Positions 34,438 through 45,240 of a stretch of 64,000 nucleotides of DNA are shown here, one piece after another (the stretch's first letter is position 1; each line of letters begins with the position of its first letter). Location: positions 1 to 64,000 of the forward strand of contig JAFGCY010000063.1 of the NCBI GenBank assembly GCA_016932385.1, given 5' to 3'. Both the position numbers and the translations under genes were made by a program. Source of the stretch: a bacterium (GTDB lineage Bacteria > 4484-113 > JAFGCY01). Under the pieces are notes generated by a model. That model did no database searches. It saw nothing but the letters and a program-made list of their open reading frames with translations, and was not told where the DNA came from.

Positions 34438-34722
34438 GTGGATTACCGGTTTACCTACCGGCGGAAAAAGCCCGAGGAGCACGAGGAGCGCAACGAACAG
34501 CGCGACGAGAGCGACCGGCTCAAGCGCGCCCGTGCACTGGGCATCGGGTTCAGCATCCCGATGATGCTGATCGGCGGGCCGCTGGTCGGCTGGCTGGCCG
34601 GTACCTGGCTGGACAAGCACTTCAATACCGGTTTCTGGATGATCACGCTGGTTATTCTGGGCACGGTGGCCGGCTTCAAGACGATGATCGACATGCTGAT
34701 CAGGCTGGGGCGCGAGCAATGA
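34438..34722 (+). CDS. atpZ: AtpZ/AtpI-family small ATP synthase-associated membrane protein
   Basis: A 94-residue protein with a charged N-terminus (RRKKPEEHEERNEQRDE) and two TM helices (IGFSIPMMLIGGPLVGWLAG and FWMITLVILGTVAGF). The pattern G-P-x-x-G-x-x-x-G-x-x-L-D is typical of AtpZ, the small partner of AtpI at the head of F-ATPase operons, linked to assembly of the c-ring and to Mg2+ uptake. GTG start chosen because it lies 6 nt after TATAAT and the N-terminus fits the family. It overlaps the next gene by 4 nt (ATGA), so the two are translationally coupled. Confidence 0.85.
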   Translation: MDYRFTYRRKKPEEHEERNEQRDESDRLKRARALGIGFSIPMMLIGGPLVGWLAGTWLDKHFNTGFWMITLVILGTVAGFKTMIDMLIRLGREQ

Positions 34723-35099
34723 ACCTGACCAGGCTGGCCGATCTGATCGTGCGCGACTTGCTGATCATCGGCGTCGCCGGAGCGCCGCTGGCCTGGCTCT
34801 GGCGCGGCGAAACGGGGGGCTGGTCCTTCCTGGCCGGCAGTATCTGGCTGGCGTTGAATTTCACGCTGCTGGCCTGGCTGCTGGCCGGTTTCAGCAGTGG
34901 TAAGCGGCCATCCTGCCTGTTTATAATCGCACTCGCCTGTGCTAAGATTCCAGCGTCATACTTCCTGCTGTTTTGGATGTACAAAGTCGATTATTTGGAT
35001 GATTGGTGCCTGACGGCGGGTATGTTGGTTTTACCGCTGGTGCTTGTTTATCAGGGCCTGGCGAGTCGTCCGCAGCGGCAGGTAACGGAGGAAGGATAG
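34719..35099 (+). CDS. atpI: ATP synthase protein I-like membrane protein
   Basis: A 126-residue protein with four hydrophobic helices (LLIIGVAGAPLAWLW, FLAGSIWLALNFTLLAWLL, LFIIALACAKIPASYFLLFWMY, LTAGMLVLPLVLVYQGLA). Position between atpZ and atpB and four-TM topology match AtpI (UncI), which helps assemble the c-ring. Sequence similarity to the family is weak, as is usual for AtpI. It starts in a 4-nt overlap with atpZ and ends 5 nt before atpB, with GGAGGAAGG in its last codons serving as the atpB ribosome-binding site. Confidence 0.75.
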   Translation: MNLTRLADLIVRDLLIIGVAGAPLAWLWRGETGGWSFLAGSIWLALNFTLLAWLLAGFSSGKRPSCLFIIALACAKIPASYFLLFWMYKVDYLDDWCLTAGMLVLPLVLVYQGLASRPQRQVTEEG

Positions 35100-35104
35100 C
35101 CCAC

Positions 35105-36073
35105 ATGCTGGCCTTGTGGTTGGCGGAGCATCACGAAGAGGTGGCCGAAGCCGCCAACGGTGCGCACGAAGCGGCCGGACACGCCGCGGAGCATAGCGCG
35201 GGAGTGCCGGAACTACCCAACCTGTTCGGCACCATCCATCACCTGCTGGGCGGCCTGGCCCCCAAGTTTACGGACAGCCTCGACCATCTCGTGGCTTCCT
35301 GCAAGTTCAACGACCCGATGGGCACGCCCTTCTCGGCGTTCGAGAACATCCTGTACGCCCTGATTGTCATCGGCTTTTTGAGCTGGTTTTTCATCAGCGG
35401 CTACCTGCGCCGGCGCAAGTCGCCCAAGGACGGTCCGCTGTCCCGCCGCGCGCTGTTTTCCGAGATCGTGGTGCTGTTTTTCGACGATTTCTTCGGCCAG
35501 ATCCTGGGCCGGAAAGAGGGGCGCAAGCACCTGTCGTTCGTCGGCACGCTGTTCATCTATATCCTGTGCTGCAACTGCTTCGGCCTGGTGTTCCTGGGCA
35601 AGGCGCCGACGGCCAATCTGAGCTTCAACCTGGGCATGGCCGTACTGGTGTTTTTCTACGTGCATTTCACCGGTATCAGCCGCAGCCCGCTGGGGTATCT
35701 CAAGCATTATCCCGGTACCCTGCCGACGGTCAAGGAGCTGGGCATGGGCCCGGCCGGCGTCCTGCTGATCGGCTTTATGGCGATCCTGTTCACGATCATC
35801 CACGTCCTGGAGGCCGTGATCCAGCCGGTCAGCCTCAGCCTGCGTCTGTTCGGCAACGTACTCGGCAAGGACGTGCTCTTGGGCGTGTTCGGCAGCCTGA
35901 TGGTGATCCATATCAGCACCGGCATCGCCGTGGCCTTCCCCTGGCACACGCCGTTCTTGTTCCTGGGCCTCCTGCTGGGAGCGATCCAGGCGTTGATCTT
36001 TAGTTTGCTATCCGCTGTTTACATAACCCTGTGGCTTCCGCACGACGAGCACCACGCGGAAGAACACGCATAA
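35105..36073 (+). CDS. atpB: ATP synthase Fo subunit a
   Basis: Subunit a forms the two half-channels that pass ions to the c-ring. The 322-residue protein has about six TM helices after residue 80 and the essential Arg in SLRLFGN (E. coli Arg210). The helix after it (VLLGVFGSLMVIHIS and on) is standard. The N-terminus is longer than usual, with about 80 residues before the first strong TM helix, and is rich in His (EHHEE, GAHE, GHAAEHS, IHHLL). The C-terminus also ends in a His/Glu cluster (PHDEHHAEEHA). These may bind a metal or be extracytoplasmic. ATG 35105 follows a strong SD. Confidence 0.93.
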   Translation: MLALWLAEHHEEVAEAANGAHEAAGHAAEHSAGVPELPNLFGTIHHLLGGLAPKFTDSLDHLVASCKFNDPMGTPFSAFENILYALIVIGFLSWFFISGYLRRRKSPKDGPLSRRALFSEIVVLFFDDFFGQILGRKEGRKHLSFVGTLFIYILCCNCFGLVFLGKAPTANLSFNLGMAVLVFFYVHFTGISRSPLGYLKHYPGTLPTVKELGMGPAGVLLIGFMAILFTIIHVLEAVIQPVSLSLRLFGNVLGKDVLLGVFGSLMVIHISTGIAVAFPWHTPFLFLGLLLGAIQALIFSLLSAVYITLWLPHDEHHAEEHA

Positions 36074-36095
36074 AGAATAAGTTAGGAGTTGTTGT

Positions 36096-36326
36096 ATGGA
36101 TGCTAGTGCGATGTTGGGTCTGGCGATTCCGCTGGGTCTGGGAATCGCGGCCTTTGGCTGCGGTATCGGCATCGGCAACGCGGTCAGCGGCGCGATGAAC
36201 GCCATGGGCCGCCAGCCGGAAGCGATCGGTAAGATCCAGACGGCGATGTTGATCGGCGCGGCGTTCATCGAGGCGCTGACGATCTACGCGCTGGTGATGG
36301 GCTTCGTGCTGATGGGCAAGCTGTAG
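36096..36326 (+). CDS. atpE: ATP synthase Fo subunit c
   Basis: The 76-residue c-subunit: two TM helices joined by the conserved polar loop R-Q-P-E-A. Helix 2 carries the ion-binding Glu in F-I-E-A-L-T-I-Y. The residue after the Glu is Ala, not Ser, and the helix-1 Gln of the sodium type is absent. The motif is the same as in chloroplast and cyanobacterial rings, so proton coupling is expected. Helix 1 has the GxGxGxG packing stretch (FGCGIGIGNAVSG). SD TAGGAG lies upstream. Standard length and start. Confidence 0.95.
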   Translation: MDASAMLGLAIPLGLGIAAFGCGIGIGNAVSGAMNAMGRQPEAIGKIQTAMLIGAAFIEALTIYALVMGFVLMGKL

Positions 36327-36345
36327 AGAACAAAGGGAGTTTGTC

Positions 36346-36846
36346 TTGGGAGAAATCCTGAACTTAATCAACTTCCCGGTTCTCATCTCCAGCCTGATCG
36401 GCTTTGCCGTTCTGTGGTGGGTGCTGCAGAAGTTCCTCTGGAAGCCCGTGCTGAACATCATCGACGAGCGGCGCGAGAGCATCGAACAAGCCTTCCAAGA
36501 GGTCGACGATGCCCGCGACGATGTGGAGAAGCTGAAGGCCGAATACGAGGAGCACCTGTCCAAGATCCACGCGGAGGCGCAGGCCAAGGTGCAGGAAGCG
36601 GTGGAGAAGGGCCAGCAGATCGCGGCCGAGATCCGCCAAGACGCCGAGGCCCAGCGCGAGAAGCTGCTGGCCAAGACGCAGGAAGACATCGCCCGTGAGA
36701 AGGACAAAGCGCTGGCCGAAATGCGCAATGCCGCGATCGACCTGTCGTTCACGATCTCACGGCGCGTGATGCAGGAAGGGCTGGACCGCGAGGCGCACGA
36801 CCGCCTGGTGCAGGGCTTCATTGACGAGATCAAGGAGCTGAGCTGA
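36346..36846 (+). CDS. atpF: ATP synthase Fo subunit b
   Basis: A 166-residue b-subunit: one N-terminal TM helix (FPVLISSLIGFAVLWWVL) followed by a long charged coiled coil (from KFLWKPVLNIIDERRESI to the end) that forms the peripheral stalk with delta. It starts with TTG at 36346, 6 nt after AGGGAG; no better ATG exists before the TM helix. The next gene starts within its stop codon (TGATG). A single b gene is present, so the stalk is a homodimer. Confidence 0.93.
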   Translation: MGEILNLINFPVLISSLIGFAVLWWVLQKFLWKPVLNIIDERRESIEQAFQEVDDARDDVEKLKAEYEEHLSKIHAEAQAKVQEAVEKGQQIAAEIRQDAEAQREKLLAKTQEDIAREKDKALAEMRNAAIDLSFTISRRVMQEGLDREAHDRLVQGFIDEIKELS

Positions 36847-37406
36847 TGCCGGGGGCCGTGGCCAAACGTTATGCGGCGGCGCTGTTCGAGCTGGCGCTGG
36901 AGCAGGGCCAGGTCGAGGAATTCGACGCCCAAGCCCAGTTCCTGGAGGACCTGTTCGCCGATCCACAGATTCGCGGATTTTTCAACAGCCCGCGGATTCC
37001 CGCCGAGCGCAAGAAGCAGGTCACCAAGCGGCAGCTGGCGGACCAGTTGTCGGCGTCCGTGATGAGCCTTGTGCTGCTGTTGGTCGACAAGCGGCGGATC
37101 GGGTTCCTGCCCGAGATCATGCACGAGTTCGACGAGCTGACCGATAAGCACCGCGGCGTGGAGGAAGTGACGATCGTCACGGCCGTACCGTTGACCGAGG
37201 CGCAACGGCAGGCGATCGTCAACGAGGTGCGCAGGTTCAGCGCTTATGGCGACTTGCGGGTGTCGGCCGAGGTCGACAGCGGCGTGCTGGGCGGAGTCAA
37301 GGTCAAGCTGGGTACCAATATCGTGATCGACGGCACCCTGTCCAGCCGCTTAAACGAAATGCGCGATCGGATGTACCGGTACCGCCACCGCGGGATCGGC
37401 GCCTGA
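36846..37406 (+). CDS. atpH: ATP synthase F1 subunit delta
   Basis: A 186-residue delta subunit that ties the stalk to the top of F1. Family marks: AVAKRYAAALFELALEQGQ at the N-terminus, an internal LVDKRRIGFLPEIMHEFDEL helix, and the C-terminal VTIVTAVPLTEAQRQAI and DSGVLGGVKVKLG strands, the latter matching the conserved (D)xxxxGGxxxxxG ending. ATG 36846 overlaps the atpF stop by one base, so translation is coupled. A 123-nt gap separates it from atpA, the only sizeable gap inside the operon. Confidence 0.94.
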   Translation: MPGAVAKRYAAALFELALEQGQVEEFDAQAQFLEDLFADPQIRGFFNSPRIPAERKKQVTKRQLADQLSASVMSLVLLLVDKRRIGFLPEIMHEFDELTDKHRGVEEVTIVTAVPLTEAQRQAIVNEVRRFSAYGDLRVSAEVDSGVLGGVKVKLGTNIVIDGTLSSRLNEMRDRMYRYRHRGIGA

Positions 37407-37529
37407 CGGCCTGCGGGCCGAGATGAGAACCGGTAGCACGTCCGCCGCGGCGGCGAACCGTTGTGGCGGAGTGATAGTACCGGCGATAACCAGCTGAACC
37501 ACCGTTAGAAAACGGGAGAATGAAAGACT
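37407..37529 (+). other. Gap between atpH and atpA
   Basis: These 123 nt are non-coding and include GGCCTGCGGGCC and a CGGAGTGATAGTACCGG stretch. ATG 37530 is preceded by GGGAG. I see no clear promoter or terminator. An RNA processing or mRNA-stability site between the Fo and F1 parts is possible. Confidence 0.3.
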
Positions 37530-39197
<1,668 letters not shown>

Positions 39198-39201
39198 CCA
39201 A

Positions 39202-39585
39202 ATGACGACACAGCATCCGATCACAATGGACCAGGTAGTCGGCACCAAGGTGGTGATCAAGTTGCACCGCCAGGCCTATGAAATGCTGGACTTGCAGGGC
39301 ATCGAGTCCGAGCGCTTCGTGGCGCGCGTCGTCGGCGTGGACGGCTTCGGCCTCTGGGTGGAGAACCCCGAGTACACGACGATCCCGGTCTACAATGACG
39401 ACGGCGAGTACATCCCGCCGGAGGAGCGCGGGGAAGTGGTGCACCGCGCGGTGTTCCTGCTGCAGTGGCCGTATATCCAGACGATCCTGCAATTCCCGGA
39501 CCGCCCGGCCTACCGCGGCGGCGTGGACGAAGCCGAGATCGGCTTCAAGGCCAAGGTCCGGCGCGAGGAGGACCAGGGTGGCTAA
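39202..39585 (+). CDS. Unknown small protein inserted between atpA and atpG
   Basis: A 127-residue soluble protein. The N-terminal 60 residues look like a small beta barrel (VGTKVVIKLHRQAYEMLD, ERFVARVVGVDGFGLWVEN), with a pattern of hydrophobic residues that recalls PilZ- or Sm-type barrels. A strand-rich second part includes TIPVYNDDGEYIPPEER and VFLLQWPYIQTILQFP. It starts 4 nt after atpA, and its last 8 nt overlap atpG (atpG GTG at 39578), so it must be translated with the operon. I know of no standard F-ATPase gene at this place. A role in F1 assembly or regulation is inferred only from position. Confidence 0.78.
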   Translation: MTTQHPITMDQVVGTKVVIKLHRQAYEMLDLQGIESERFVARVVGVDGFGLWVENPEYTTIPVYNDDGEYIPPEERGEVVHRAVFLLQWPYIQTILQFPDRPAYRGGVDEAEIGFKAKVRREEDQGG

Positions 39586-40462
39586 GAGCGGCAAAGAGAT
39601 TCGCCGGCGCATCCGTTCGGTCAAGAGCACGCAGCAGATCACCAAGGCGATGAAGATGGTCGCCGCCGCGCGCCTGCGCAAGAGCGAAGGCCGCGCCTCG
39701 GCCAGCCGGCCGTATACGGATACGTTGCGCGAGGTGATGGGCCGCCTGGGGGCGGTGGCCGCCGAGGTCGACCATCCCTTCCTGGCGCACCTGACCACGG
39801 AATTTAACCGCGTGCTGCTCGTATTCATGACCTCGGACAAGGGGTTGTGCGGCTCCTTCAACACGCACATGATCAGCCGCGCCGGCGCGTTCATCAAGGA
39901 GCAGGCGGCGCTGGGCCGCCAGGTCGGCCTGATCTGCGTTGGCAAAAAGGGCTGGGACTGGGCGCGCAACAGCGGTCACGAGATCGTGGCGCATTTCCCC
40001 AGCTTCAATGAAAAAACGACATTCGCCGATCTGAAGCCCGTGATGGACTTGTTGTCCGGCCAGTATCTCAACCAGGAAGTCGGCGAGGTCTACTTGCTGT
40101 CAGCCCGGTTTATCAATATTGTTAAAAACATCCCGACGGTCGTGCGCCTGTTGCCGATCGAAGCCCTGCCCGCCGGTGAAGAAGATGACGGTGAATACCG
40201 TCATGAGTACATGCTGGAACCGAGTCCGGAGGAATTGCTGGCCAGCTTGCTGCCCAGCTACTTCCGGACGTTGCTGTTCCAGGCGGCGATTGAGAATTTC
40301 ACAAGTGAGAACGGGGCGCGCATGGTGGCGATGGAGAATGCCACCAAGGCCGCGGGCGAGATGATCGAGGACCTGACGCTGCAATACAACAAGGCGCGTC
40401 AGGCGAGTATTACGCTCGAGCTGCTCGACATTGTCGGCGGCGCGGAGGCCCTGAAGGGATAA
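39578..40462 (+). CDS. atpG: ATP synthase F1 subunit gamma
   Basis: The 294-residue gamma subunit (rotor shaft). The N-terminal helix carries the family pattern EIRRRIRSVKSTQQITKAMKMVAAARLRK, the middle has FMTSDKGLCGSFN, and the C-terminal helix ends with the conserved MVAMENATKAAGEMIEDLTLQYNKARQASIT block. GTG start at 39578 overlaps the preceding ORF by 8 nt. The next gene encodes an exported protein and starts 4 nt downstream, an unusual break between gamma and beta. Confidence 0.95.
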   Translation: MAKSGKEIRRRIRSVKSTQQITKAMKMVAAARLRKSEGRASASRPYTDTLREVMGRLGAVAAEVDHPFLAHLTTEFNRVLLVFMTSDKGLCGSFNTHMISRAGAFIKEQAALGRQVGLICVGKKGWDWARNSGHEIVAHFPSFNEKTTFADLKPVMDLLSGQYLNQEVGEVYLLSARFINIVKNIPTVVRLLPIEALPAGEEDDGEYRHEYMLEPSPEELLASLLPSYFRTLLFQAAIENFTSENGARMVAMENATKAAGEMIEDLTLQYNKARQASITLELLDIVGGAEALKG

Positions 40463-40466
40463 AACT

Positions 40467-41204
40467 ATGCGTAAAGCATTAATAATCATGTTGTTTGCGA
40501 TCCTGGCGGCGACGCCGGTGTGGGCGCAGGACGACCCCAACGAGCGTGGTTCCGGCGCGATCTCCATCGACGACCTGGAGGACTCGATCAATGTCTGCAC
40601 GACGGTCTTCGAAGGCATTGCCGTGTTCTATATCCTGCCCAAGGGCTGGGAGGGTGCCGAGCAGGGCGTGGACCGTAAATCCGGCGTACTCGACGAAGAA
40701 CTGAACCGCTATGTCATGATGAGCCGCCGGCCGTTGGTCGAGGGTGATGACACGGAGGACTTCGTCTTCGAGTTGAGCATCTACCGCTACGGGATTCCCA
40801 CCGATTGGGGCGAGGAAGTCACGCCGGAAGAACGGGCGGAGTTGGAGGAATCGGCCTTCTGGGACTTCATCAATATGCAGATGTCGGAGAGCATCAAGTC
40901 CGGCATGGACTGCGTTTCCCCGGCCGAATCGATCAAGGCCAAGCCCTACGGCGTGGGCACGCGCAAGCCAACATACTTCGTCCCGGTTTTCTACAGGCTG
41001 GACGATCAATTGAATATCTACACCTTCACCAGCGTGACGGCGGGCAAGATCTGGACGGTGAAGTTCCTGGTCGAGGCGGACCAGGCCGAGAACTACGAAG
41101 CACTGATCGCGCTGATCCTGAATAACTCGTTTGCGATGACGGAAGCGCAATTCGCCGAGTATCAGGCCCAGTACGGGAAAGAAGTACCCGAACGAGAGAG
41201 ATAA
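40467..41204 (+). CDS. Exported protein of unknown function inserted between atpG and atpD
   Basis: A 245-residue protein with a clean signal peptide (MRKALIIMLFAILAATPVWAQ, cleavage after A20) and no other TM segment. The mature part has beta-rich segments and two cysteines (Cys43 and one near residue 151), enough for a disulphide in the periplasm. Strands include NIYTFTSVTAGKIWTVKFLV, and the final third is a helical region. It starts 4 nt after atpG and atpD begins 15 nt after its stop, so it is firmly inside the operon. A secreted product within the cytosolic F1 gene block is unexpected. No function can be given. Confidence 0.8.
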   Translation: MRKALIIMLFAILAATPVWAQDDPNERGSGAISIDDLEDSINVCTTVFEGIAVFYILPKGWEGAEQGVDRKSGVLDEELNRYVMMSRRPLVEGDDTEDFVFELSIYRYGIPTDWGEEVTPEERAELEESAFWDFINMQMSESIKSGMDCVSPAESIKAKPYGVGTRKPTYFVPVFYRLDDQLNIYTFTSVTAGKIWTVKFLVEADQAENYEALIALILNNSFAMTEAQFAEYQAQYGKEVPERER

Positions 41205-42659
<1,455 letters not shown>

Positions 42660-42669
42660 AGGAAGACAG

Positions 42670-43107
42670 ATGCCGACTGCCGAACTGGAACTGAAGGTCG
42701 TCACGCCGGATGGCGAGGTCTGGGCCGGCCAGGCCACGAGCGTGGTCATCCCCGGGCTGGACGGCTACTTCGGCGTCTGGCGCGGCCATGCCCCGCTGGT
42801 GGCCGGCATGGACATCGGCGCCGTGCTGATCAAGACGCCCGAAGAGCACGTCGTGAAATTCATTGCCGTGACCGGCGGGTTTGTCGAAGTCAACCAGCGT
42901 GGAGTGACGGTCCTGGCCGAGAACGCCGAGATGGCGGAGGATATCGATGTCATTCGCGCCGATAAAGCGCTGGAACGCGCTCGGGAACGCCTGAGCAAGC
43001 ACTTTTCCGATATCGATGTAGAACGAGCCCAAGTCGCCCTGACCAAGGCGTTGAATCGCAAACGAGTTGCCGAACGCGCCAAAGAAAAGCGGACCAGCAT
43101 CGTCTGA
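42670..43107 (+). CDS. atpC: ATP synthase F1 subunit epsilon
   Basis: A 145-residue epsilon subunit: an N-terminal beta sandwich (LELKVVTPDGEVWAGQATSVVIPGLDGYFGVWRGHAPLVAGM) with the conserved G-x-x-G-V/I-x-x-x-H-A-P loop, and a C-terminal helical hairpin (AEDIDVIRADKALERARERL...). Full-length, with both C-terminal helices, so autoinhibition is possible. Last gene of the operon. A GTTGCC-GGT-GGCAAC hairpin (43161-43175) lies 50 nt downstream but lacks a T-tract. Confidence 0.94.
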   Translation: MPTAELELKVVTPDGEVWAGQATSVVIPGLDGYFGVWRGHAPLVAGMDIGAVLIKTPEEHVVKFIAVTGGFVEVNQRGVTVLAENAEMAEDIDVIRADKALERARERLSKHFSDIDVERAQVALTKALNRKRVAERAKEKRTSIV

Positions 43108-43423
43108 TGAATTGGCTGCTAAGTTGTCCGATTCTTCCAGTGATTTCCCGCAGTCCGCGCGTTGCCGGTGGCAACAAATGAATTAATTATCAATATTAAT
43201 TTGTACCCAATTCACGATTTAATGCTGCTAACTGTGGCTTGCTTTCGGTTATTTCCCATAAATAGAGGAACGTAGCAGGACGGCTGTAAGTCTAATCGTG
43301 AATTGATATAAATGTTCTTGACGCCTGATTCAGTCTAATTATTTAATCTATCTTAATTTTAAATAAGTTTCGCAAATCTGGTTATAATTCATTTAGCCAA
43401 TAACTTGCTATTCTGGAGTATTT
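43108..43423 (+). promoter_or_regulatory. AT-rich upstream region of the CZB chemoreceptor gene
   Basis: There is no gene in these 316 nt. The region contains a GTTGCC/GGCAAC hairpin (43161-43175), the palindrome AATTAAT-TATCAAT-ATTAATT (43181-43201) and a clear TATAAT (43383-43388) about 35 nt before ATG 43424, with a leader that contains CTGGAG. As at the other two receptor genes, composition drops sharply to AT-rich upstream of the gene. Confidence 0.5.
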
Positions 43424-44848
43424 ATGGGGATTGTGGACCTATTCAAGGAGCATCGGGTACTGCGTAGTGAGGTGAGACAGTTAGCTGAGCGCTGTAACAG
43501 CATAACATCACTGGTTCGGGGCAAGGAAATTATTGAGCCAATTACCATCGGGGGCGCATTGGAACACACGGCGGTTGAAACGTATCACGCCCATGCCGTT
43601 CATGTGGCCTCTTACCATCTTGATACCAGCTTGGATACGGCTGCGGATCAAGTCAATACGCTAGTAGCGACCAACGAAGAGATCAGCGCGGCGGTGCAGG
43701 ATATGAACACCGGAGCCGAGAAGCTGACGGAACAAACCAGCGAATTGCGTGAGGCGATCGCGACCGGCAATCAAGCGCTGAAACTCTCGGAAGAGGCGAA
43801 CCAATCGATCTCGCATGTGATTAGCTCTATGCAGACCAAAGTGACAGCGCTGGCTTCGCAGATCGAGCAGGTCGTCCAGATTATCGAGTTGATCGATGGA
43901 ATTGCCTCCCAGACCAACCTGCTGGCGCTGAATGCCGCCATCGAGGCGGCCCGGGCCGGTGACGCCGGCCGGGGTTTCGCCGTGGTGGCCGAGGAAGTGC
44001 GTTCGTTGGCCGAAGAGACCCGCCAGCAATCCGCGCAAATCTCCAATGTGATCAGGCAGGTGGGTGCCGATTTCAAAGAGGCGGTGGATGTCTCCAGCGG
44101 CGCGACCTCGGCGATCGATGAAGCGAACAAGGCCAATGCCGATATCCGTCAGATCTACGACGGGCTTTCCTCACTGGGCAATGAGGTCGACGAGCTGATG
44201 CAGCACATCATGGCGCAACTGGAGGAACAACGGGCCGCGATCGAGAGCATGGTCGGTGCATCCCAAAACCTGGCGGGATTCATCGATGAAACGCGCGGCG
44301 TGGCCCAGTATCTCAGCGGTGCCAGCGAGGAGACGACCAAGAACACGATCGAGCTGTGGCGCAGTCTGCAAACGGTGGAGGACTCCACGCGTCAGTTTAT
44401 CCTGGACCGGATCATCGATCACGCGATGTGGATGAAAAAACTCGCGGACGCCCTGAGTTCCGGCAATCACAGCGTGGACCTGGCGGATCACCACCAGTGC
44501 AAGCTGGGGCGCTGGTACTCCAGTCCCGAAGCCAAGGCGCTGGCGGCCCACGGAGGCGAGTTGGGCCGCGTGTTCCACGCCATCGCGGGACCGCACGCCG
44601 AGTTGCACACCAAGGGCCTGGACGCGATCCGGCTGGCCGCCGCCGGCCATCACAAGGAAGCGCAAGCGCTGAAGATGGAGGCGTTGGGTATCAGCCGCGA
44701 CGTGGTGGACCTGCTCGTCGAGTTGGCCCGGCACGTCAGTGAAAATGAAACCAGTATTGACCGGGCCTTGGCCGAGATCTGGAATTCCACCAGCGATGAC
44801 CAGGCCACCGGACCGCAGGCAAAACAGAAAACCGCCGTCGCAGACTAA
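43424..44848 (+). CDS. Soluble chemoreceptor with C-terminal zinc-binding CZB domain
   Basis: A 474-residue methyl-accepting protein with no signal peptide and no TM helix, so it is cytoplasmic. The signalling hairpin tip reads [35 protein letters not shown] (about 163-197). The C-terminal 120 residues form a CZB domain: DHAMWMKKL, then H-Q-C-K-L-G-R-W-Y and [12 protein letters not shown] supply the family His3Cys zinc site. CZB receptors sense zinc loss or oxidants such as hypochlorite by the reactive Cys. Its signalling tip differs from the other two receptors. No che genes are adjacent. SD GGAG lies before ATG 43424. Confidence 0.93.
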   Translation: MGIVDLFKEHRVLRSEVRQLAERCNSITSLVRGKEIIEPITIGGALEHTAVETYHAHAVHVASYHLDTSLDTAADQVNTLVATNEEISAAVQDMNTGAEKLTEQTSELREAIATGNQALKLSEEANQSISHVISSMQTKVTALASQIEQVVQIIELIDGIASQTNLLALNAAIEAARAGDAGRGFAVVAEEVRSLAEETRQQSAQISNVIRQVGADFKEAVDVSSGATSAIDEANKANADIRQIYDGLSSLGNEVDELMQHIMAQLEEQRAAIESMVGASQNLAGFIDETRGVAQYLSGASEETTKNTIELWRSLQTVEDSTRQFILDRIIDHAMWMKKLADALSSGNHSVDLADHHQCKLGRWYSSPEAKALAAHGGELGRVFHAIAGPHAELHTKGLDAIRLAAAGHHKEAQALKMEALGISRDVVDLLVELARHVSENETSIDRALAEIWNSTSDDQATGPQAKQKTAVAD

Positions 44849-44883
44849 GCACCAGGCTAGGGGTGCCGGCAGGTGATAATAAC

Positions 44884-44919
44884 CCGGCCCGCAGGATGCT
44901 TTCCCGCGGGTCGGTTTTT
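44884..44919 (+). terminator. Intrinsic terminator after the CZB receptor gene
   Basis: Stem CCGGCCCGC (44884-44892) with GCGGGTCGG (44906-44914), one G-T pair, then five T (44915-44919). It is 36 nt after the stop, on the plus strand. Confidence 0.75.
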
Positions 44920-44922
44920 AGT

Positions 44923-45180
44923 AAAAAACCCCGGGGACGGGCCCCGGGGCGTAGTTCCTGCATCCCCTCCGGCCTGGACGCTGGTCCCAGACTGGAGGGA
45001 CACACATCCATGTTTGCCGGCCGTGCGATTACACGCCGGGGATGGTATGACCGAAATGCACTGTCCGCGCGTGAGCGCTGAACCTTCGCGCGTTGGGAGC
45101 TTGCCGGGGGTCCGGCGCATCGGCTGATCGAATGCAAATGTGGCTGGTCATACTCTCCTACTCCTCCCTGAGACGGAGAC
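44923..45180 (-). ncRNA. Candidate structured small RNA, about 258 nt
   Basis: On the minus strand a promoter (TTGCAA 45215-45210, 17 nt, TAGACT 45192-45187) is followed by no convincing ORF. It ends at a strong intrinsic terminator, CCCCGGGG stems (44949-44942 and 44936-44929) with six T (44928-44923). The RNA would run from about 45180 to 44923. It can fold: GGTCATAC (plus 45146-45153) pairs with GTATGACC (45045-45052), a GCCGG-ACCC-CCGGC hairpin lies inside, and CGCGCG arms flank a further loop. I compared it by eye with 6S RNA, RNase P RNA, tmRNA, SRP RNA and common riboswitches and found no firm match. It is an orphan RNA between two plus-strand genes. Confidence 0.45.
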
Positions 45181-45186
45181 ATAATT

Positions 45187-45215
45187 AGTCTACCGGAAAT
45201 TCGGGCGGTTTGCAA
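45187..45215 (-). promoter_or_regulatory. Promoter of the candidate small RNA
   Basis: -35 TTGCAA (45215-45210) and -10 TAGACT (45192-45187) with the ideal 17-nt spacer, directed away from the plus-strand gene. Expected start at about 45180 with G. Confidence 0.5.
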
Positions 45216-45240
45216 TGCACGCTTTACGGTATGCGGACGG

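Noticed and set aside
44923..45180. 6S RNA, RNase P RNA, SRP RNA, tmRNA or 5S rRNA
   Set aside because: None of the conserved blocks of these RNAs could be found in the minus-strand sequence; only the general structure is kept as a candidate RNA.
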